From Calliopum simillimum (taxonomy: Eukaryota; Arthropoda; Insecta; Diptera; Lauxaniidae): a stretch of DNA of 64,000 nt. This document shows positions 55,811-64,000 of the stretch, in pieces. The position numbers and the translations under genes are program-made. The DNA is taken from contig OX638369.1 in NCBI GenBank assembly GCA_951812925.1, positions 59,596,228-59,660,227 of the forward strand, in the 5' to 3' direction. Position 1 is the stretch's first letter. Every line of letters starts with the position of its first letter. The notes under the pieces were generated by a model. That model ran no database searches, was not told the origin of the DNA, and saw only the letters and a program-made list of their open reading frames with translations.

Positions 55811-56180
55811 GTGGAAATCCTGTATACAAGTGAAATCACTTCAAAAACGGTGTTAAGTTTAATTTCGCCTATACCAACGACTTCGAAAAATTATAAGCTG
55901 CTTATATGCGCTTATAATAAGCAGAACATGATGAGTTCTATAGTTTTCAGACATGATCAAGCAGAAAAAATTGCAAGGGGACAATGCAACCAATGCAACG
56001 TACGGTGGGTGGTTCCAAAGAAAAATACTTATAAGTGGTTAACAGTTATGCCTCTTCCGATGAAGGTGAAGAAAATATTTGCTTCCAAGGTGTATCTGAT
56101 GGTGCTCTGGATTTGGAAAAAAGGCTATGCACAAACCACTGTACCATATGATTTGCGTAATGCTCCGTGTGTGGTCATGT
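55811..56180 (+). pseudogene. pogo-like transposase C-terminal fragment
   Basis: ILYTSEITSKTVLSLISPIP followed by a Lys/Asn-rich stretch, then in another frame YASSDEGEENICFQ and a Cys/His cluster (CSVCGHVKHIHP). Proline-containing linker, acidic Ser-Asp-Glu patch and Cys/His cluster are in the order seen in pogo-type tails. Frameshifts and stops interrupt it, and the catalytic domain is missing. The assignment rests partly on the terminal repeats. Confidence 0.45.
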
Positions 56181-56231
56181 AAAACATATACATCCCATAC
56201 GAAAACATGTAACAATTCTGTCAACCTAGTT

Positions 56232-57690
56232 TTAAAAACCTTGTTTTAAACATGAAAAGGATGGTTTTCCACCCATGTTTTTTGAAAACTGTGCTTGGTA
56301 ATATTATTAAACCCTTAACTAAGTTATTTAATTCTTGTTTTAAGTCTGGTTTATTTCTCGATAATTGGAAAATTTGCATCATTGCTCCCATATACAAATC
56401 TGGCGATCGTAGTGATGTATGCAACTATAGAGCAATTGTAAAGCAGCCTACTTTTGCAAAGCCGTTTGATATAATAATCAAAAATAAACTGTTTAACCAT
56501 GTAAGTGAATCTACATGTGAAGCTCACATGGTTTTCTCCCTGGCAAATCCACTTGCACAAATCTTGCATTAATTTCAAAATATATCGTTGCAGCCATGGT
56601 AGATCAAAACCAACTTGATGTTATTTACACTGATTTCTCAAAAGCTTTTGATAAAGTTGATCATTTGATTATTTTAAAAAAAAAATAAAAATATAAGCCA
56701 TTTCAGATTTGCCCATTAAATTCTTTGAAAGTTTTTTGACTAAGCGTTAACTATTTGTAGAAATTGGGAATACTATTTCTGATACTGCAATTGATGCATC
56801 GTCTGGTATTCCGCAGGGAACACATTGTGGTCCACTTTTATTCATATTATTAATTAACGACTTACCAAAAGTCATTTAACACTCAACTTGTCTACTTTTT
56901 GCAGATGATGTCAAATTATTTCGCAAGATATCTTGTGATACTGACTATATGTTGCTCCAGAGTGATTTATCCTCTTTTAATCAGTGGTGCTTATGCAATA
57001 ACCTAGCATTGAATTTAAGTAAATGTTCCCAGTATGCCAGACGGCTCATATCTCCGCTTTTATATCCGTTACGGATCCGTTACTGATCCGTTTGCGGGAG
57101 AAATTCCAAAAAACGGATCAGTAACGCATCCGTAACGGATAAAAAAGCGGAGATATGAACCGTCTAGCACACTGGGTTGTATTGTTTCTTTTGCGAAGTG
57201 TGCTCAACCCAAAACATTTGATTATTGTATCAAAAATAAGTTACTACTGCGTAGAACAGAAATTGACATTGACAGTAAAGGCTCTATATATTTCCTTGGT
57301 AAGAAGCATTCTGGAGTATTGCTCAATGATTGGGGATCCCTTCTATACTGATAGTTCAGATCGAATTGAAAAAATTCAGAGAAAATTTACTAGGTTTGCA
57401 TTTTATAAACTGCAGTGGCCAGCTGGAGTTCCTTACTATGATTCAAGACGAAAACTCTTGGGGCTACAGTCTTTAAAAGACCGTCGTGAGTCCACTTTTG
57501 TTTATCATATTTTGTTTGGTAAAATTAGTTGTAAGGAGATTTCCGATTCATTTGTATGTTTGGAGATCAAGTCCACAGGACAAATTATGCTCTTTATGAA
57601 CCGATTGCTAAGTGTACTCGTATCTGTAATAATTATTCCCATTTGTAAAATTTTAATTTAAGTTTAAACGCTTTTATAGCAGTTCAACAA
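56232..57690 (+). pseudogene. non-LTR retrotransposon reverse transcriptase relic (Jockey-like)
   Basis: In one frame (56,252-56,572): PLTKLFNSCFKSGLFLDNWK, APIYKSGDRSDVCNYRAI and FAKPFDIIIKNKLFNHVSES, a typical LINE fingers region. Then IYTDFSKAFDKVDHLI (about 56,620-56,668), the first palm motif, and, after several lesions, CLLFADDVKLFRKIS (about 56,890-56,934) with the catalytic FADD. NQWCLCNNLALNLSKCS ends at 57,028, where a MITE interrupts. The C-terminal part resumes at 57,177 and reads ALYISLVRSILEYCS, GDPFYTDSSDRIEKIQRKF, RKLLGLQSLKDRRESTFVYH and ILFGKISCKE up to about 57,600. Multiple frameshifts and stops; no endonuclease domain. Confidence 0.88.
57028..57176. mobile_element. 149-bp MITE nested in the LINE
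   Basis: The left end CCCAGTATGCCAGACGG and the right end CCGTCTAGCACACTGGG are inverted. The pairing continues almost to the centre through TCATATCTCCGCTTTT and ATCCGTTACGGATCCGTTAC-type sequence, making a near-perfect hairpin. It splits the LINE reading frame between SKCS and the C-terminal domain. A TT dinucleotide on each side may be the target duplication. Confidence 0.85.
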
Positions 57691-57734
57691 AAAGGTGCCA
57701 TATCTTCCGCGTTTACCCTTGTTGTTAACATTTT

Positions 57735-58523
57735 TATACCCTACACCCAGGGTGCATTCACTTTGTCGTTCCGTTTGTAACGCAGATAAAGAGGCGTGGC
57801 AGGTATAGAAAAGTATATATATTCTTGATCAGCGTCAGCTCCGTCTGGCTGGTTGTCCGTCTGTGAAAATATTTTTTATGGAAAAACTAAGCAAGATAAT
57901 TCGATGAAATTTGGTATACTGCTTTTGTTGAAAAGTTAGCTCGTGGGATTGAAAATGAGCGAAATCGGTAAACGGACACGCCTACCGCCCATACAAAAAA
58001 TATATTCAAAATGCAATTTTAGGAGTATTTTTCACGACAATGCAACCAAATTACACATAAATACTACGAATTGTAAGCGCAAACTCTGAGAAAAAACTGA
58101 GCGAATGCGGACAAGAGGGCGTGGCACCTCTTATATAAGCAAAAGGTTCAAAACGCTATGCTGAAAGCGTTTTTTGAGATATTTGAACCAAAGTTTCAAA
58201 TGCTATACTGAAAGAGTTTTTTGAGATAGTTCAACCAAATTTCACTCAAATGCTAAAGGCTATAAATGCACGCTCTAAGCTAAAGCTAAAGCTAGACGAA
58301 CTCAGACAAGAGGGCGTGGCACCTCCTACATAAGCAAAATCTTCAAAACGCTATACTGAAAACTTTTTTGAGATAATCCAACCAAATTTCAGTCAGACAC
58401 TAAAAACAAAAACTGGATGAAAACGGACGTGGGCGTGGCACCTTCCACATAAGCAAAATTTTAAAATACTGCAGTGTAGGGTATTTATTTTTTGGACAGG
58501 CCAAAAGTTACACCCTTACTAGT
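57735..58523 (+). mobile_element. Helitron/Helentron-like element D
   Basis: Starts TATACCCTACACCCAGGGTG, 16 bp after the end of the pogo-like element, and ends with the hairpin GGACAGGCC (one mismatch against other copies) and CTAGT at 58,519-58,523. It lacks most of the GGCT microsatellite and has three to four minisatellite units. Confidence 0.7.
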
Positions 58524-60473
58524 TTTTTTTTTCCTTTTCTTCCAACTTTAGCTGCCAAAAACAATGGAAAATATCAGAGCTACATATTATTTTTAAGCGA
58601 AAATTAGAAAAAGAAAATGGAAGAAAAAAGTATCCCACTGGATAGGAAATTTTCATTCTCAAAACATTCCCGATTCCAAATGCTCACTGCCGAGAATATA
58701 TTTCCAGACAAATTCATGATAACACTCTAATCTTGCAATCTACAGAAACAATTTTGGTACGGGCCACTCATTAGTGCCATGCCCTGTTCCTAAAGTGGGC
58801 GTAAACACGCCCACATTTTTACATTTAAATACATTATATCTCGCAAGTTATAAGAGCTATTTTGGTGAAATTTTGTAGGTATGTGTCGAACGTGAATACA
58901 ATACACTGGTCGAAAAGTGGGCGTATTCCGATAAGAACCACGACTAAAAATTTTAACAAGTTATCAAATGGTTACTGGTGCATTTCCACCCTAATGCAAA
59001 AGCATTTGGTATCCACAAACCAACATAGCTACAATCAAATACATACTTCATACATGCATTTGTATGCATAGATAATGAAAATGCGTTTTGTTTACACATA
59101 ACGAGGCTGTATTTTAATGCAAATAATAAGAAAAAAATATTTTCTTTTTTAAATGGTATGGGAGCTATGATGCAAAACAATTTAGAATTAAAACAGAGGG
59201 AGCACGAAATTCCAGCGCCATGCGAATGCGAGTATTGTCATCAGAAGCGTACGAAAAGAAATCAGAACAAAAAACACGATGAACCTAAATAGGGAGATAA
59301 GTATATGTATCTCACAAAAAAAAGGGTATTAAAATGGGGGACACAAGACAACAAGCGTAACAGATTTACAGTTACAATCTTACGTCATGCAGTGCAAAAA
59401 AAGATTTATTTAGACTGACTTCAGTATTTAAAGAATAAGAACGAGAGCTGACATTGCAGCGTACTTTATTTGTGGGGGACAGCAATTTTTATTTTTTTTG
59501 CTAACCCTCTTTTTTTGCGGATATAACAGTAATTTTTCTTTTATATATAAATTTGAAAAAATAAAACAAAACACTCTAAATATTCAAGTGGTTGTGTCCC
59601 TCTCTCCCTTAAAGCGCAAACATTTGTATATTGCCCTATTTTGATGACGAAACAGAGGGTGACACCTTGAGTATGCTGTGCAAATCTTATTTTTAATACC
59701 GTAATTGGATACCTCCTAGCTAGGACTACCTCAGTCCTAAGGGGGTAAAGCTAAAATGCCGCATAACATGAGAAAGTGATTAAAATGACAAGTGTCTTTC
59801 ATGTGATATATTCAGCAATACCAATACCATGCCAAGCGTAACAAGACTTGCCCCTCTTGGTTTTTTGCATTTGCAGATTTTTTTTTTTTTTGGATTTTGA
59901 AGGGTGGAAAAAATACCCAAATCGTCCTATACTTATTTTCGAAATCTTCCATAACTTAAACATTTCTTAGCAGATTTTCATGTTCTAAACTTTTCTGCAA
60001 ATGTCGCGAATCAGACATTTTTTAACATTTGACAAAAAGAAAGCACTTCTATGAATAAAAATCCCAAATGGCATAACGTTAAGATCTTCCCAAATATTAA
60101 TAGTAGAAAAAATACAAATTATCTTACATGTGAACTCAAAACCAAGATGGTATCTTTAACAGTTTGGAGTTATGATTTTTTGATGATTACGATTAGAGTT
60201 GTGACAGTGCTTCGCATCCGCAAGTGCGGAACTTCCACACGAAATCGCACCTTCGCTTCCGCCTCCACAAATTTTGGCGGGGTGAAAAGGAACGTATAAC
60301 GAAGGTAGTTAAATCCATTTTTAAAAAGAGAAGTCATTGCAAAAACTGATTTGACTCAGCATTTAAGTTGTTTCAAGTGTTAAAAATACAAAGTAGCACC
60401 GTATCAAATGCTTCTTACAACAAATTCTCAAAATTAAAGTTGGCTGATAAACACTACCACAAAAAAAAAAATT
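58524..60473. other. non-coding
   Basis: No supported gene. AAAGTGGGCGTA words at 58,793 and 58,914 (also at 16,971) and A/T runs. The region 60,051-60,299 has an unsupported 82-residue frame. Confidence 0.45.
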
Positions 60474-60775
60474 AAAATATCAACTTTAAAGGTCCAGAAC
60501 TTTGCGAAATCTTTTTAATCCCTATAAACCATATACACAATCTGAAAGCTCTTACAATTAGCTAAAACGTCGCCATAAAAATGTTTTCTCTAAATCGTTA
60601 GGGTGATCCAAGAAAATTTATTTTCTGAAACAAGTCAGAAAATCAGTTTTAGCCCTATAACTCCTCAGGGGTATATTTTGGACCCCCCTCCAATTGCTAT
60701 TTTTGTCAGTCTAGGCCTCCTCTTTCATCTCCCAGAAGCTTCGTAAACTTATGCAATACACCCTGAATAATAACC
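60474..60775 (+). repeat. solo arm of the 18-kb inverted-repeat family
   Basis: ATATCAACTTTAAAGGTCCAGAACTTT, AGCTCTTACAATTAGCTAAAA, CGTTAGGGTGATCCAAGAAAA, the CCCTATAACTCCTCAGGGG block and GTCTAGGCCTCC ... CCCAGAAGCTTCG follow the right half of the element at 18,017-19,545 in order. No matching left arm lies nearby, so it is a truncated or recombined copy. Confidence 0.75.
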
Positions 60776-61012
60776 GAACGATACTCCTTCACAAAACTGT
60801 TCATAACTTGGGATATTTCTAAGCGATTTTTATGTTTTGACGTATTTTGGAAAGGTAGCGATTCCGGCTATAAGTAGAAAGTAAATGGTCTGTCGTCTGA
60901 AGCCACATGAGACAGCTTCAGACCACTTTGGTGTTTTTTTTTATATTGACCTCAGACCAATTCGAAGAAAAATGGTTTAGTATTTTTTTTGATTTACTTA
61001 GATCAAAATGTA
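60776..61012. other. non-coding
   Basis: Nothing recognised. Confidence 0.5.
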
Positions 61013-61016
61013 TTAA

Positions 61017-61672
61017 GGTAGGTTCTCACCTTGTGGGGTCAAAAAAATCGATTTTTCTTTTTTGCCTTATCGTGTAGATACATGTTCCAAAAATGTGCTC
61101 TAGAAGTTTCAGGTCAAAATCTGAAAAATTACGAAAGTTATAGCCCGTTACGTAGAGCACTGTCGAGCACCGGCCGAGCGCGCTTTGGCACTTTAAACGC
61201 GTTTTTCTCAGAACCATGTTTTCGGACCTAACGGAAGTGATTGAAGACGCTACAATGAACCAATCGTCACCATACTTCTTTAAAATGTTCCTTAGGGTTT
61301 TCTCTAATAAATGAACTACGATCAGCCAAAAATATTGAAAATTGTTTATTTAAACAATAATTAGTTAAGAAAAAAATGCGAAAATCGTAATTTTTTTTCA
61401 AAACCTCATAACTTTTGGAATTTTGATTTTTTTTTTTCATGATCGTAGTTCATTTAATAGATAATACGATACAAATTAAGAATGTGTTCGGTGTTTATGT
61501 TTCAGATCACGGGTTTCGAGCGAATCAATTCCGGCTGCGAAACACATGCCGCCACTGAATAAATATATGTTCATATTCAGAAAAAATTTTCAGCGTAGTA
61601 TCTTTAACCGTTTTCTCAAAAAAAATTCCTAAAAAAAGTGCACTTTTCGGGCCCACAAGGTGAGAACCTGCC
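61017..61672. mobile_element. TTAA-flanked MITE 1, 656 bp
   Basis: GGTAGGTTCTCACCTTGTGG at 61,017 pairs with the complement ending GGTGAGAACCTGCC at 61,672. TTAA lies on both sides (61,013-61,016 and 61,673-61,676), the target duplication of piggyBac-type elements. No transposase frame. Confidence 0.85.
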
Positions 61673-61770
61673 TTAAGTACATTTACGTGCACTATTAAAA
61701 AAAATTAAGCAAAAGCTTTCAAGCTCAGTTCTAGCTTTTGCTCGTCTTTACAGCTTACAATTACCATTAA

Positions 61771-62021
61771 CCCTCAGCGTACAATGGGGTTAGGCTTTTT
61801 CGAGGGAAAACATGTGAAAGTGTGTTCAGTTTTTGACCAAAAACACACGAACATTTTTAAAAGGCAGGTATTAAGCATAGCTCATTGTTTTCCTGATCAA
61901 ATTCCCTACAGAATAAAAAAATTATAAATCGACTCTGAAAAACAAAAGTTATACGCGATCGAAGTCCAACCTCACCCCAATTGTACGCTACGGAAGTTTT
62001 TGGAAGATTGTACGCTGAGGG
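61771..62021. mobile_element. piggyBac-type MITE 2, 251 bp
   Basis: CCCTCAGCGTACAAT at 61,771 and ATTGTACGCTGAGGG at 62,021 are perfectly inverted, flanked by TTAA (61,767-61,770 and 62,022-62,025). The CCCT start and TTAA target are the piggyBac pattern. An additional inner CCCCAATTGTACGCTACGG sits near the right end. Confidence 0.9.
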
Positions 62022-62025
62022 TTAA

Positions 62026-63007
62026 GGGGACATTCGCTTTTGTAATTGAAAACAAACTAGTAAGGGTGTAAATTTTGGCCTGGCCAAAAACTAAATACCC
62101 TACACTGCAGTATTTTGAAAATTTTGCTTATATGGGAGGTGCCACGCCCTCTTGTCCGAGTACACCCAGTTTTTGTTCAGAGCTTGCATTTATAGTTTTT
62201 AGTGTCAGAGTGAAATTTAGTTGGATTATCTCAAAAAACTCTTTCAGTATAGCATTTTGAATCTTTTGCTTATATGGGAGGTGCCACGCCCCCTTGTCTG
62301 ATTTCACCCAATTTTTGCTGAGAGCTTTCATTTATAATTCTTAGTGTCTGAGTCAAATTTGGTTCGAATATCTCAAAAAACGCTTTCAGTATAGCGTTTT
62401 GAAGCTTTTGCTTATATAGGAGGTGCCACGCCCTCTCGTCCGAGTTCTTCTAGTTTAAGCTTAGAGCGCGCATTTTTAGTCTTTAGTATTTGAAAGTTTG
62501 GTTGGATTATCTCAAAAAACTCTTTCAGTATAGCATTTTGAAACTTTTGCTCATATGGGAGGTGCCACGCCCCTTGGTCCGATTTCACCCAATTTTTGTT
62601 GAGAGCTTTCATTTATGATTCTTAGTGTCTGAGTTAAATTTGGTTCGAATATCTCAAAAAACGCTTTCAGTATAGCGTTTTGAAGCTTTTGCTTATATAG
62701 GAGGTGCCACGCCCTCTCGTCCGAATTCGCTCAAATTTTTATCAGAGCTTGCGCTTACAATTCGTAGTACTTATATGTATTGTGGTTGCATTGTCGTGAA
62801 AAATACTCCTAAAATTGCATTTTGAATATAATTTTTGTATGGGCGGTAGGCGTGTCCGTTGACCGATTTTGCTCATTTTCAATCCCCCGAGCTAACTTTG
62901 ACGACGGAGGCAGTGTACCAAATTTCATTGAATTATCTTGCTCAGTTTTCCCAAAAAGTGTATTTCAACACACAGCCAGCCAGCCAGCCACCCAGCCAGC
63001 CAGCCAC

Positions 63008-63059
<52 letters not shown>

Positions 63060-63887
63060 ACAGACGGACATGGCTATATCGACTCAGGAGGTGACGCTGA
63101 TCAAGAATATATATACTTTTCTATACCTGCCACGCCTCCTTCTCTGCGTTACAAACGGAAGGACAAAGTGAATATACCCTGGGTGTAGGGTATAAAAACA
63201 CTTTTTAAAAATATTATTATGAAAAAACTATTATATATATTGACAAAATTTCTTTTGGACTTTGTTAAATATTGTCTAAAAAATATGAAAAATTTTTTTT
63301 TTTTTTTTTATTTTTAGTTTCCCTTGGCTGCTGTAGAGGGCGTCATCCAAAAGTTACTTTTCAAACTGGTAGGACATTTTTCTCCGAACTTACTCGACCG
63401 ATTTTAAAAAAACCAAAGAGCATTCAATTACTCATAAAAAATATTAAACAATAAGCCTCTGAAAGTTTTAAAAAATACCCCACCCTTTTTTTTACGGGGC
63501 ATTTTTTGAGGGTATGTCCCTCAATTTTTTCGAATTTTTCATAAATATTCATACAAAAACTTTAAAATATAAAAAAGTATGAATTTTAGAGGCTTATTGT
63601 ATAGTTTTGAGTCTCAAGAATAAAATCCATTTTGAATTTTTCAAAAATCTGTAACAGGAGGTCTATAACATGTCCTATCGTTTAAAAAGTAACTTTTGGA
63701 TGACGCCCTCTACAGCAGCCAAGGGAAACTAAAAATAAAAATAAAAAAAAAAATTTCACATTTTTTGGACAATATTTAACAATGTCCAAAAGAAACTTTG
63801 TCAATAAATATAATAGTTTATCATAATAAAATTTTTAAAAAGTGTTTTTTGTTTCAATTACAAAAGCGAATGTCCCCTTAAGCTTAT
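62026..63887. mobile_element. TTAA-flanked fold-back element 3, split by a Helentron-like insertion
   Basis: GGGGACATTCGCTTTTGTAA at 62,026 pairs with the complement ending GAATGTCCCC at 63,887; TTAA flanks at 62,022-62,025 (shared with MITE 2) and 63,888-63,891. Inner arms are complementary for most of their length, for example CCCTTGGCTGCTGTAGAGGG (63,321) with CCCTCTACAGCAGCCAAGGG (63,706). Element E (62,056-63,194) interrupts the left arm; the interrupted element is about 720 bp. Confidence 0.88.
62056..63194 (-). mobile_element. Helitron/Helentron-like element E
   Basis: The largest copy at 1,139 bp. On the plus strand it runs from ACTAGTAAGGGTGTAA (3' end) through the GGCCTGGCC hairpin, five minisatellite units with GGGAGGTGCCACGCCC-type cores, the TGGGCGGTAGGCGTG block and an expanded CAGC microsatellite (62,974-63,060), to CCCTGGGTGTAGGGTATA (5' end). 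Comparison with the intact right arm of the host element shows insertion into an A/T run with no target duplication. Confidence 0.78.
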
Positions 63888-63891
63888 CGAA

Positions 63892-64000
63892 CTTACAAGC
63901 ATATTTGCTTCTCGAAATATCAAAACATTGATATCATGTCAACCGCCTTAGCAAAACCAACACAAGGAAAAAATCTATGATCTGTGAGCAAAATTTAGAT
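63892..64000. other. window end, non-coding
   Basis: Nothing recognised. Confidence 0.5.

Larger units (their letters stand above)
55416..57718 (+). mobile_element. pogo-like DNA transposon, disrupted
   Basis: GGGTAAACCCGGGAGAAGTG at 55,416, after a TA, pairs with the complement ending CGCGTTTACCC at 57,718; AGTGGCACC pairs with GGTGCCATA. The base after the right end is T, so the second TA has decayed. Between the ends lie transposase fragments (55,811-56,180) and an inserted non-LTR element (56,220-57,690). Confidence 0.77.

Noticed and set aside
62859..63188. Open frames with long AlaSerGlnPro repeats
   Set aside because: Translation of the CAGC microsatellite in Helentron-like element E.
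1..64000. CRISPR arrays or bacterial operons
   Set aside because: The repeats have no regular spacers, and all coding signals are from eukaryotic mobile elements.

Overview
This is insect DNA, most likely from a brachyceran fly. It is AT-rich, with long A/T runs, CAA/CAG-rich non-coding islands and a dense mix of fly-type transposable elements. A tephritid-like fly is a guess, since nothing here fixes the species. I found no convincing host protein-coding gene, tRNA or rRNA in the 64 kb. Almost every interpretable feature is a mobile element, a relic of one, or a tandem or inverted repeat, so the window reads as repeat-dense intergenic or intronic DNA.

The one fully intact genetic unit is a BEL/Pao LTR retrotransposon at 43,646-53,421 (9,776 bp). 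Its two 423-bp LTRs differ at one base that I could see. It has a 5-bp target duplication (ACTTC), a TATA box and poly(A) signal in each LTR, and one uninterrupted 1,794-residue Gag-Pol ORF covering Gag, zinc knuckles, protease, reverse transcriptase, RNase H and integrase. Downstream, where some elements carry env, is a second intact ORF of 255 residues. It is colinear with the nucleocapsid-protease part of Gag-Pol but its protease has lost the catalytic aspartate. This second ORF is the most unusual coding feature in the window.

Layout. 0-9.5 kb: a mariner tail, an internally deleted mariner with intact ends, a small fold-back element, a 2.9-kb palindrome, and a second deleted mariner. 10-20 kb: a fold-back element, two non-LTR retrotransposon relics, an AGAAGT microsatellite, and an inverted-repeat element with a 130-bp minisatellite. 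20.5-30 kb: two Helitron/Helentron-like elements joined head to tail, a 354-bp tandem array inside a MITE, another Helentron-like copy, the second copy of the deleted mariner, a 353-bp duplication and a relic of an unidentified conserved protein. 31-41 kb: a pogo-like end, a (TATGGTC)n satellite with a 611-bp higher-order duplication, another fold-back element and a degenerate minisatellite. 41-43.4 kb: a pogo-like element with a transposase tail. 43.6-53.4 kb: the BEL/Pao element. 54-58.5 kb: a MITE, then a pogo-like element invaded by a LINE that was itself invaded by a MITE, then a Helentron-like copy. 60-63.9 kb: three TTAA-flanked elements, two sharing one TTAA, the last split by a Helentron-like insertion.

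The relics show several layers of nested insertion. The Helentron-like family is inferred here from a 3' hairpin, a terminal CTAGT, T/T insertion sites, no target duplication and a head-to-tail junction. Its members carry internal minisatellites with a GGGCGTGGCACC-type motif that recurs in several otherwise different repeat families across the window.
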